From Myxococcus guangdongensis (GTDB lineage: Bacteria; Myxococcota; Myxococcia; Myxococcales; Myxococcaceae): a DNA stretch of 64,000 nucleotides. This document shows positions 17,931-25,981 of the stretch, piece after piece. A program made the position numbers and the translations under genes. The stretch covers positions 248,001-312,000 of the forward strand of contig NZ_JAJVKW010000001.1 of the NCBI RefSeq assembly GCF_024198255.1. The letters run 5' to 3'. The stretch's first letter is position 1. Every line of letters starts with the position of its first letter. The notes beneath the pieces were generated by a model. That model was not told the DNA's origin, did no database searches, and saw only the letters and a list, made by a program, of their open reading frames with translations.

Positions 17931-19435
17931 GCTTCGTACCTCTTGGACTTCGTTTCCGTCGTCGCCGGGACGGGTGTCCCCAACCCCAGCGGGAACACCA
18001 GCACGAACCGCGCGCCGGGGTTCGCGTTCTCCAGCACCAACACGTCGCCGCCCAGGGCCCGCATCATCCGCTGCGCCAAGGGCAGCCCCAACCCCAACCC
18101 ATCCGCGGCGGCGGCGCCCACCGCGCGGGTGAAGAAGGGCTCGAAGACCCGCGGGCGCACGTCGTCGGGCACCCCCGGCCCTTCATCCCGCACCTCGATG
18201 CGGGCCCACGTCCCGGGCTGTCCGTCCGGCCCCCGGGGCAGGAGCGTGCGGGTGACGTAGACCGTCTGTCCGGGCGCGGAGACGCGCACACCATTCGTCA
18301 TCAGGCTCACCAGCGAGCGCTCCACCAGCGCGGCATCCAACGAAGCCGGAGGGGTCGTCCCCTCGGCCTGGAGCACGAGCTTCGTACCGCGTTCCTCCGC
18401 CAGCTCGTTGACCTCCTCGACGGCGCGCGCGATGACGTCGTCCAACCGACACCCCTCGTCCCGCCGCACGGCCTTGCCCGCCTGGACCCGCGTCAAATCC
18501 AACAGCGCGGTGACCAGTCGGATCTCCCGCTCACACGCCACCTGCGCCAGCGCCACCACGCGCTGCTGCTGCGCCGTCAAGGGGCCCGCGGTGCCGTCCG
18601 CGAGCAGACCGATGGCCGTGCGCAGTCGCGCCAGCGGCGTGCGCAAATCATGGGACGCGGAGGCCACGAAGGCGTCCTTGAGCTGGTCGAGTTCCGACAG
18701 TCTGCCCCGCATGCGGTCCAGGTCCGCCCACAGCGCGCGAATCTCGCTGGGCCCGGAGACCTCGGGCAGCGGCGCGAAGTTGCCGTCCCCCACCCGGTGC
18801 GCCAGCGCGGACAGCTGCCCCAGGGGGCGTGTCACCCCTTGCGCCACCCACCGCGCCACCGCCCACGCGGCCAGCACCGCCAGCGCGCCCAGCAGCAGCC
18901 CCACGGCAATCGCCGACGAGCCGATGTCGTGCGCGCGCATCTCGCGCTGACGGATGGCCGAGTGCAGCGCGAGCGTGGTGTTGATCCACGCATCGGTGAG
19001 CTGCTCCGCCAGGTGCAACCGCTGGTTGCGCAGCGCCGCGTTCTGCAGTCGCTCGCACGTGTCGCCCTGGAGGATGTGGCTCGCGTAGTTCCTGAACCCC
19101 TCGGCCGCGCGCAGGAGCAACGGTTGTGTGGCGGCGCCGTGACGTTTCAGGAGGGCTTCCAGGTGGGTGAGCCGTTGCCCGAGCGTCGCCGCGGCGGCGG
19201 GCACCTCTTGAGGACTGTGCTCACAAGCAAACAGGCCTTGCCGAGCGGCGACCTCCACGGCCCAGGCGGCCTGGTGGACGGCCTCCTCCTTGATGACTCC
19301 GCCGAGCTGCTCCTCACGCACCTCCGTGAGCAGGGACGTCATCCGGACGATGGCCACCCCCGAGAAGGCAGCCGCGCCCAGGAGCGCGGCGGTCATGAGC
19401 GAGTGGGAGATGAGCAGTCGGTGAGCGAGTCGCAT
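17927..19435 (-). CDS. sensor histidine kinase
   Basis: The 502-residue membrane kinase has TM1 near residues 9-32 and a periplasmic sensing stretch of about 140 residues. TM2 is near 172-195, followed by HAMP (RPLGQLSALAHRVGDG). HisKA carries the phospho-acceptor His at about 261 in SASHDLRTPLARL. The HATPase_c domain ends with EVRDEGPGVPDDV and GLGLGLPLAQRMM. It is the cognate partner of the overlapping NtrC-family regulator. The layout (two TMs, HAMP, sigma-54 partner) resembles GlrK/QseE-type kinases. The signal is unknown; the periplasmic part is helical with two Cys. Confidence 0.93.
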   Translation of the reverse strand: MRLAHRLLISHSLMTAALLGAAAFSGVAIVRMTSLLTEVREEQLGGVIKEEAVHQAAWAVEVAARQGLFACEHSPQEVPAAAATLGQRLTHLEALLKRHGAATQPLLLRAAEGFRNYASHILQGDTCERLQNAALRNQRLHLAEQLTDAWINTTLALHSAIRQREMRAHDIGSSAIAVGLLLGALAVLAAWAVARWVAQGVTRPLGQLSALAHRVGDGNFAPLPEVSGPSEIRALWADLDRMRGRLSELDQLKDAFVASASHDLRTPLARLRTAIGLLADGTAGPLTAQQQRVVALAQVACEREIRLVTALLDLTRVQAGKAVRRDEGCRLDDVIARAVEEVNELAEERGTKLVLQAEGTTPPASLDAALVERSLVSLMTNGVRVSAPGQTVYVTRTLLPRGPDGQPGTWARIEVRDEGPGVPDDVRPRVFEPFFTRAVGAAAADGLGLGLPLAQRMMRALGGDVLVLENANPGARFVLVFPLGLGTPVPATTETKSKRYEA

Positions 19436-19543
19436 GAGGCCGATTCATACGCACGTGAGGGCGCGCTTGTTCCGGAAGTCTCACTACCGAGCTGGCGAGC
19501 GTCGCGCAGCATTTTCGAGCGGATGTTCCCCCGTGAATCTTCA

Positions 19544-19606
19544 TGTCGGTTCCGACAGACAGGTGTCGGCCAACAGGTGACGACGAAGCGTCGGCCTTGG
19601 CCGACA
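19544..19606. promoter_or_regulatory. cluster of TGTCGG palindromes in the kinase/SulP divergent region
   Basis: The 233-base gap between the divergent kinase and SulP genes holds TGTCGG-TT-CCGACA (19544-19557), a half site TGTCGG (19564-19569) and GTCGGCC-TT-GGCCGAC (19590-19605). Arms and the two-base TT centre are shared, and the sites are about 20 and 26 bases apart. This looks like a multi-site operator, possibly for the neighbouring response regulator or another dimeric factor. Confidence 0.55.
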
Positions 19607-19668
19607 GGTGAATCAGGATTCAGAGTGGGGAGGCCGTCGGCACGGTCCATGTAAACGGCACCGGCATC

Positions 19669-21411
19669 ATGGTCGAGACTCCTACGCTCAAGACGCCCCG
19701 TGGATGGACTGAAGGTCCGAAGCGGTTGTGGACGGACTGGAAGCAGATGGTGTCACGCCGGACGCTCCCGGGTGACGCGAGCGCCGCACTGACAGTGGCG
19801 TGTGTCGCGCTTCCTTTGAATCTGGCGCTGGCGGTGGCTTCGGGTCTACCCCCCGAGGTGGGCCTCATCAGTGGCGCTGTCGCCGGCGTCATCGCGGCGA
19901 TGCTCGGTGGCGGTCGGCTCCAGGTGACGGGCCCCGAGGCCGCGCTCGTGCCCACCGTGCTGCTCATCTCGATGAAGCACGGCGTGGCCGGTGTCATCGT
20001 GGCCACGCTCGCTTGCGGCGCGCTCCAGGTGGTGCTCGGTCTGTCCCGCGCGGGCAGGCTCGCGCAGTTCATGCCCGCCGAGGTGACGCGCGGCTTCACC
20101 GCGGGCATCGGGTTGTTGCTGCTCGACGGGCAGATTCCCCGGCTGCTCGGCGCGGTGACGGAGGGCACGTCCTCCGCACGAGCGCTGCTCGCCCCCTCGA
20201 GCTGGTCCACCTGGTCCGTGCACGGCGCCTCCGTGGTGGTGGGCGTGCTGGTGGTGGCCTGCATGCTCCTCATCCCCAAGCTCCACCGCGCCATTCCGGC
20301 GGTGCTGGTGGGTCTGGTGGTCGCCACCGCGGCGTCGGGCCTGGGCGTGTTGTCGGAGGGCCTGGCTCGCGTCGGCGCGCTGCCCACGGGTCTGCCCATG
20401 CCCGTGATGCCCTCCTTCGAGGGACTGAGCCTCCAGGCGCTCCTGCCGGACATCCTGGCGCTGACGGTGCTCGCGTCGTTGGGCTCGCTCTTGTCCGCGC
20501 GGGCGCTGGACCAGCTGCCGGGGCTGGAGAACCACCGGACGGATGGGGACCAGGAGCTGGTGGCCCAGGGCTTCGCCAACGCGGCGTCGGCGATGTTCGG
20601 CGGCATGCCGGTGATGGGCGCCATCGTGCGCTCGTCCGTGTCCGTCCAGGCGGGGGGCCGCACGCGCGCCGCCTCCGTGCTGCACGCGGTGATGCTGCTG
20701 GGCGCTTGCATCATCGCCGGCTCGCTGGTCGCGTTGATTCCGATGTCCGCGCTCGCCGCCATCCTGCTCGTCGTCGCCACGCGGTTGTTGGACTTGCGCG
20801 GGCTGCGCGCGCTGATGCGGCAGAACGCGGGCAAGGCGGCGGTGTCCGTCGCCACCGCGCTGCTCATCGCCACGGTGGGCTTCCTGCCGGGTCTGGTCGC
20901 GGGGGTGATGCTGTCGCTGGCGTGGAGCTTCTTCTCGCGGCCCAAGGCCCACGTGCGCAGCCTGCTGCTTCGCCCGGATGGCCGCCCGCTCTTCCGCCCG
21001 CTCGGCTCGGAGGGACAGGACGTCTACGCGCGGCCTCCCGTGCAGCTGCTGCGCGTGCGCGGCGACCTGGATGTCCGCTCCTGCGGCAACGTGAGCGCGG
21101 CGCTGCAGGCCCCGCCCTGGCCGGACTTCCTGGTGCTGGACCTCTCCGAGGTGAAGTTCATGGACGCCGCGGGCCTGCGCACGCTGCGCGAGCTGACCGA
21201 CGCGCTGGCCGTCCGCCGAGGCCGGGTGCTGGTGGCGGGCGCGCGCAACGGCGTCGCCAAGATGATGGAGACGGACGGGACGTGGTCGGACACCAGTCCG
21301 CACTCGATGATGGCGACGATGGAGGACGTGCTCGAGCACATCAAGCAGGAGAGCACCCAGATGCCTCCCGCGAAGGTGACGAGCACCTCACGAGCTCCGC
21401 AGCCCACGTGA
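19669..21411 (+). CDS. SulP-family inorganic anion transporter with STAS domain
   Basis: The 580-residue integral membrane protein has a SulP/SLC26 core of 10-14 hydrophobic segments in residues about 30-420. It includes the conserved AALTVACVALPLNLALA start and a GLPPEVGLISGAVAG segment. A cytosolic STAS domain follows (about 455-545, FLVLDLSEVKFMDAAGLRTL). SulP proteins carry sulfate, bicarbonate or other anions. No adjacent sulfur-assimilation or carbonic anhydrase gene identifies the substrate. It is divergent from the two-component pair and may be its target. A strong hairpin follows the stop. Confidence 0.93.
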   Translation: MVETPTLKTPRGWTEGPKRLWTDWKQMVSRRTLPGDASAALTVACVALPLNLALAVASGLPPEVGLISGAVAGVIAAMLGGGRLQVTGPEAALVPTVLLISMKHGVAGVIVATLACGALQVVLGLSRAGRLAQFMPAEVTRGFTAGIGLLLLDGQIPRLLGAVTEGTSSARALLAPSSWSTWSVHGASVVVGVLVVACMLLIPKLHRAIPAVLVGLVVATAASGLGVLSEGLARVGALPTGLPMPVMPSFEGLSLQALLPDILALTVLASLGSLLSARALDQLPGLENHRTDGDQELVAQGFANAASAMFGGMPVMGAIVRSSVSVQAGGRTRAASVLHAVMLLGACIIAGSLVALIPMSALAAILLVVATRLLDLRGLRALMRQNAGKAAVSVATALLIATVGFLPGLVAGVMLSLAWSFFSRPKAHVRSLLLRPDGRPLFRPLGSEGQDVYARPPVQLLRVRGDLDVRSCGNVSAALQAPPWPDFLVLDLSEVKFMDAAGLRTLRELTDALAVRRGRVLVAGARNGVAKMMETDGTWSDTSPHSMMATMEDVLEHIKQESTQMPPAKVTSTSRAPQPT

Positions 21412-21417
21412 GGCGCG

Positions 21418-21444
21418 GCGCCACCTGCTGCACCCAGGTGGCGC
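21418..21444 (+). terminator. hairpin after the SulP gene
   Basis: GCGCCACCTG at 21418-21427 pairs perfectly with CAGGTGGCGC at 21435-21444 across a seven-base loop, seven bases after the SulP stop. There is no T-run, so termination may need Rho or be inefficient. Confidence 0.55.
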
Positions 21445-21517
21445 TCGCGCGATTCGCGCGGGTAAGGTGACTCCCGGGGGACGCTCGCGGCCGTGCCGCC
21501 GCCACCGGGAGCACCTC

Positions 21518-22672
21518 ATGAAGCCGCTGTGGCCCGTCGCCCTCGCGTTGCTCGCCCTGTTCCTCCCCTCGCTCGAGGCCCGCGCGCAGTACCTCGACCG
21601 CCGAGGCGAGTGGGTGCTCGTCGAGACGGACACGATTCAGTCCACCGAGGACGACCTCGTCCTCGTGTCGCGGGCGAACACGCCCCTGGTGCTCCTCTCG
21701 CGGACGCTGGAGGTGAAGGCGGGGGACCTGGTCATCCTCAAGGGCCAGGTGCTCGCGACGGAGAACCGGTTGGATGGCGCCATGGGGCGGGCCACCGTGT
21801 GGCTGGCGAAGGGTGGCGCGCGCGTGTCGCCGCTCGCCCACAAGGACCTCAAGCGCTACGGCGGCAACCACCATGGTGGGCTGGAGGTGGATGGCTTCCT
21901 GCTGGCCGACCACGACCAGACGCTCCAGCTCGACCTGGGTGCGCGCGCACTGACGGACCGCTTCTACCTGACGGCGCGAGGCTCGGCCGAGGTCCTCCCG
22001 GGCACGACGCTCATCGACATGTTCGGAACGGAGGTCTTCTTCAACAACCAGCGGCTCTCCGTCCGGACGGAGAACGCCACGGTGGAGAACCATCGGCTGA
22101 CGCAGAGTGCCTTCGGCTGGGCCTCGCCGCGCAACGAGACAGAGGCCCGCTCGTCCATCATCAAGGCCCAGGTCCATGGCGCGAATGGGAGGGGGCTGCT
22201 CACGGACCGTCAGTTCGCGAACCTCCAGGCGCTCGTCTTCACCCGCCAGGGTCCGGGGATGCCGCTGGTGCGCGTCCAGCGCGTCTATCCGTCGCGCGAC
22301 GTCGAGGTGCCCCCGGACGGCCTCGAAGTCCCGCTCGAGGCCACGCCCGTGGAGGTCCAGCACCGCGCCGTCCTCCGGGTCGCCGCGCATCTTCAGGGTG
22401 AAGGCATCGGTGGCACGGCGCCGATGAGCTGCTATCTGCGCATCGAGGTCCTCCAGGACGGCGTCGTCCAGGCGCGCTCCCCCTTCGCCACGCGCTACAT
22501 CGGCGCCAACTACCGGGGCATGGCCCTGCGCAATGAGCACCTCTTCGAGCTGCCCCGGGTGGGCCGCTACCAGGTGCGGCCCCACGTGAAGTGCTTCGGC
22601 TCGGCGGCCAGCGGCACGCTGAAGCTTTTGCCGAGCGGAACCTGGACCACCGTCGACACCTACGCGGACTGA
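21518..22672 (+). CDS. secreted protein of unknown function
   Basis: From the ATG at 21518, with GGGAG seven bases upstream, the product is 384 residues. It has a clear signal peptide (PLWPVALALLALFLPSLEARAQ), and the mature part starts YLDRRGEWVLVETD. The rest is beta-rich with no recognised motif. A segment near residues 220-250 (GRGLLTDRQFANLQALVFTR) and two late cysteines (SCYLR, KCFGS) suggest one disulfide. Its last 13 bases overlap the 3' end of the convergent KAP NTPase gene. Confidence 0.7.
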   Translation: MKPLWPVALALLALFLPSLEARAQYLDRRGEWVLVETDTIQSTEDDLVLVSRANTPLVLLSRTLEVKAGDLVILKGQVLATENRLDGAMGRATVWLAKGGARVSPLAHKDLKRYGGNHHGGLEVDGFLLADHDQTLQLDLGARALTDRFYLTARGSAEVLPGTTLIDMFGTEVFFNNQRLSVRTENATVENHRLTQSAFGWASPRNETEARSSIIKAQVHGANGRGLLTDRQFANLQALVFTRQGPGMPLVRVQRVYPSRDVEVPPDGLEVPLEATPVEVQHRAVLRVAAHLQGEGIGGTAPMSCYLRIEVLQDGVVQARSPFATRYIGANYRGMALRNEHLFELPRVGRYQVRPHVKCFGSAASGTLKLLPSGTWTTVDTYAD

Positions 22673-25600
22673 GGGTCCTTCGATGTGGAGGGCACAAGCC
22701 CCTTGCCCCCAGGCGCATGGGGCGGAATGGAGGGTCCACTCGTGGGGACTTCCGGTGCCACATCACGTGCAGCGGCGACCATCGACGTGGTGAGCGTCTG
22801 CGAGGCGGTCTTCGGTTGCCCGCCCTCCTCCGGCAGTTCGTCCCGCAGATGGAACGAGAAGCGGCAGACGACTCCGAGCCAGTAACGAATCGAGTCGATG
22901 GGCAGCGCATCCAGGTCCTGCTTCAGGACGAGTTGGTCCAGGGCATGGGAGAAATGTTCGAGCCCGGCCGTCCGTGCGAACACCTTCTTGAAGTCGGCCC
23001 AGGTCTTCTCCGTCGCCCCCGGGTTCTTCGCCAACTGCAGGACCTGCGAGAACTCCTCGGGGAAGCCAATCATCGTCGCGAGCAGGATGACCACCAGGGG
23101 ATACTCCGCGGTGCGCCCCTTGCCGAGGAACGCCGCCTCTCGAGACTCGGAGAGCCGCACGCGCAGGAGCCTGTAGCTGTTCGCGAGGCGGTGGGTCGCG
23201 CGCGGCGTGGGGATGAGTCGCCACGTGCACTTGATGACCTCGACCTCGTCGGAGGAGAGGTGAAGCAGCCGAGGCCGCAGCTTCGGCGCGGGCGCGGGCG
23301 TCCCCGCGGTGGGAGACGTCGCCACTCCCTTCGAGGGCCCAGGCACTGGCGCTGTCGGTCGAACCGGCGCGGAGGGGAGGATGGGTGCAACCGCCACGTT
23401 CGGGGTGGGCAGCGGAGGCTGCGCGGGAGGATGGACGGCAACCACCTCGGGGGATGGCTGCGCGGTCGGCAGGAGGAAATCGATGAGCTTGCCGAAGCCC
23501 TGCTCTTCCATTCGATGGAGCGTGAAGGGAATCTGGAAGATCTTCTCGAGGTACGCCTGCGGCGTCGCCGCGTCCTCCGCCGAGAAGGCCGCGTAGCGCT
23601 TCTTCAAGGCATGAAGCAGCCAGCGTGAATCCACCCCCACGACCACGACGAACAGCGGGAAGGCGAGCAGGAGGTGGACAGCCTCCAGCACCTGGACGAT
23701 GCGGTCCTCGGGACAGCGGTCGAGGTCGTCGATGTAGAGCACGATGCGGTCGACGGCCGGCAGCCCCACGCTCTCGGTGTCCCGCGCGTTTCCGAGCAGA
23801 TCACTCAGGGCGGCAAGGTCATTCCGGATGAGCGAGATGAGGCCCAGGTGCTGCCGGTAGTCGCTGCTCTGGTCCCTGTCGGCGAAGAAGTCACGCAGGC
23901 GCTGGGAAGGATGCGCCTTGACCAGCTCCGCCTTGAGGCGTTCGACTTCGAGGCCCGCCTTCACCGCGACCTCCTGAGCGCGGGCTTCTTCCTGCTCGAG
24001 CTCGCTCAACGTCGCCTGCACCTCATCGACGAGCTGCTGGTTGATCCTACCGAGCTCGGCCCGTGCGTCATCGAGGGTCGCGACGACCTTCCGCACCTTG
24101 GGAAGGACGAAGGGGCCCCAACTCGCCAGGGTCGCCAGGGGACCGAACACCGCGCCCAGGACCTTGCTCCACGACTCGGTGCCCACCAGCGTGGCGACGG
24201 CCCACGGGCTCAGTGTGGTGACGAGCGCGCCGAGGATGAGCAGGGCCGCGCGGGTTCGTCCACCTTGCCGGACCCACGCCCAGAGCTCCGTCAGCCAACC
24301 CCAGCCCCGATGAACCTGTTCGTGCCACTTCAGCAATTCCTTCGGGCCGAACTCGGGCCACCGTGTGGCGATCTGCTCGGAGAGCTGCTTCTTGACCTCG
24401 ACGAGCACTCCCGAGCCCAGCCCCTGGACGAAGCGGGCCTCCACCTGTCGCTGGCGCTGCTGGACGTCCCGACCGTGCTGCTCGGCCTGCTGGCGTCGGG
24501 CCTGCGCCACGGCGATGCGGCCCTGCGCGTCGCCGAGCACCAGCTCCGCGCTGCGAAGCTGAGCACGCAGCTTCTCCTCCACGTCCGAGCGCCCGTTCTC
24601 GATGCCATAGCGTGACAGGCCCTCGAAGAGCCGGGCCATCAAGCTGGCCCAGAGGTTTCCGTCGGAGTAGTGCCAGGCATTGAAGCGAATCTGCGCGATG
24701 TCGCGGAAGTAGTAGGGCTTGCCGCTCGAGTCCTCCGCGGGGGACGGCTGTGCGCAGATCTCCCGGAGTCGCTTCTCCATCTTCGACATGAAGAAGCTCT
24801 TGCCCGTCCCCCAGTCACCGAAGAGCCCGATGGCCAGCGGCGGCTCGACGGAGCGGGCGGCGATGATGGAGCAGAGGGCGTTCACATCGGGCTCGATGTT
24901 CAGCCGGTCCGCCAGGTCCACGCCGTCCACGATGTCCGAGCGGATGCCCGCGACCGGCTCCAACAAGAAGTCCGAGCCACTCGATGAGGCAATCCCGGGC
25001 GCCTCGGAAGGAGCGCGCTGGCTGGCGGGGGGCGACACCTCGGGGCTCGGCGCCTCGGAGGCCAGCCCGCTCAGGATGGAGGGAAGATTGAAGACGATGC
25101 GCCAGGCGCCGGGAGGGTCGTACGAGGCGGCCGCATCCTCGAGCAACCGCTCCATCCCCCGACGGAGGCTGCGAAGCACAGCGAAAGCCTCCTCGATGGA
25201 ACCCAGGTGTTCGGCCAGCGCCAACTCGAGCGCGGAGTGCCCCTTGGGCACGGGCGCGATGAGCGCCGCGGCAAGATGCCGGGCGTGAACCTCCCTCGGG
25301 CTGAGGCCCATGAACCCGGCGTAGATCCGAGCCGCCCTGAGAAAGGGAGCCAGGGACTCATGCATCAAGACCCCGGAGACGTTCGACGGAGGAGGACCCG
25401 AGAGCCCCAGCCATGGATGCAGCGGGGGAATCTCGACAGCGACCTGATGGAGATAGGTCGCGGCGGTGTCCCGGTCGTGGGAACCCACCCAGAAAAAGCC
25501 CTTCAGCAAGTGGAGGGGGGACATCGCGGCTCCCCCCGCGTGCGCCCATGCCGTCTCCAGCACGGCATCCGCCGTGAAGCTGAGCTTGAGGTCGGAAGGA

Positions 25601-25788
25601 CGACTCGCCCCTCGTGCCCGCCCAAGCATCGCCGCGAGCGCTCGCGCTCGATTGGCATCGCTCAAGAGCGGGTCCCCGAATCGACGCTTCCCAAGCACTT
25701 CGAAGACACGCTCCGGTAACGGGTCTTCTGGATTCACGCCTGGCCACTCGCTCATGAGGTCCCCCCAGCGCGGCAAGGACAGAGTCAT
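22660..25788 (-). CDS. KAP-family P-loop NTPase with Clp-N-like repeats
   Basis: The protein is about 1042 residues (GTG at 25791 or ATG at 25755 are alternatives). Residues about 60-180 contain two helical segments resembling Clp N-terminal repeats (ADAVLETAWAHAGG with SPLHLLKGFF, and FLRAARIYAGF with ARHLAAALI). The KAP NTPase has Walker A LFGDWGTGKSFF at about 325-337 and Walker B IVLYIDDLDRCPEDR at about 683-697. Between them lie the family's two hydrophobic segments (about 505-555) and a coiled coil (about 577-633). A Pro-rich linker (about 777-835) precedes a helical tail. KAP NTPases are membrane-associated and include phage-exclusion proteins such as PifA, so a conflict role is possible, not shown. 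Confidence 0.88.
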   Translation of the reverse strand: MTLSLPRWGDLMSEWPGVNPEDPLPERVFEVLGKRRFGDPLLSDANRARALAAMLGRARGASRPSDLKLSFTADAVLETAWAHAGGAAMSPLHLLKGFFWVGSHDRDTAATYLHQVAVEIPPLHPWLGLSGPPPSNVSGVLMHESLAPFLRAARIYAGFMGLSPREVHARHLAAALIAPVPKGHSALELALAEHLGSIEEAFAVLRSLRRGMERLLEDAAASYDPPGAWRIVFNLPSILSGLASEAPSPEVSPPASQRAPSEAPGIASSSGSDFLLEPVAGIRSDIVDGVDLADRLNIEPDVNALCSIIAARSVEPPLAIGLFGDWGTGKSFFMSKMEKRLREICAQPSPAEDSSGKPYYFRDIAQIRFNAWHYSDGNLWASLMARLFEGLSRYGIENGRSDVEEKLRAQLRSAELVLGDAQGRIAVAQARRQQAEQHGRDVQQRQRQVEARFVQGLGSGVLVEVKKQLSEQIATRWPEFGPKELLKWHEQVHRGWGWLTELWAWVRQGGRTRAALLILGALVTTLSPWAVATLVGTESWSKVLGAVFGPLATLASWGPFVLPKVRKVVATLDDARAELGRINQQLVDEVQATLSELEQEEARAQEVAVKAGLEVERLKAELVKAHPSQRLRDFFADRDQSSDYRQHLGLISLIRNDLAALSDLLGNARDTESVGLPAVDRIVLYIDDLDRCPEDRIVQVLEAVHLLLAFPLFVVVVGVDSRWLLHALKKRYAAFSAEDAATPQAYLEKIFQIPFTLHRMEEQGFGKLIDFLLPTAQPSPEVVAVHPPAQPPLPTPNVAVAPILPSAPVRPTAPVPGPSKGVATSPTAGTPAPAPKLRPRLLHLSSDEVEVIKCTWRLIPTPRATHRLANSYRLLRVRLSESREAAFLGKGRTAEYPLVVILLATMIGFPEEFSQVLQLAKNPGATEKTWADFKKVFARTAGLEHFSHALDQLVLKQDLDALPIDSIRYWLGVVCRFSFHLRDELPEEGGQPKTASQTLTTSMVAAARDVAPEVPTSGPSIPPHAPGGKGLVPSTSKDPQSA

Positions 25789-25886
25789 CACACGTCCGTG
25801 CCACTGCGGAGGCCCATGCTAGCGGTTGGAAGGGAATGGGCGCGACCCGCTCCCTACGACGCCCCGCAACACGCGTCAGCGGGCCG

Positions 25887-25926
25887 TGCTAAAGACTCAT
25901 TCATCTCAGGATATCCTGTTTTAGCA
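25887..25926. promoter_or_regulatory. nested dyads in AT-rich divergent promoter region
   Basis: TGCTAAA (25887-25893) and TTTAGCA (25920-25926) flank the perfect palindrome CAGGATATCCTG (25907-25918). The whole lies in an unusually AT-rich stretch between the divergent KAP NTPase and propeller genes. The position fits a promoter with an operator serving one or both genes. Confidence 0.5.
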
Positions 25927-25981
25927 GTTAAAAACGAATTCTCCATCCATGCGCGAACGAGCGTGTCGCGCGGGAGGTTCC

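Noticed and set aside
22660-22672. Convergent overlap of KAP NTPase and the secreted-protein gene as a sign of error
   Set aside because: Short 3' overlaps of convergent genes are common, and both stops are supported by intact upstream domains.
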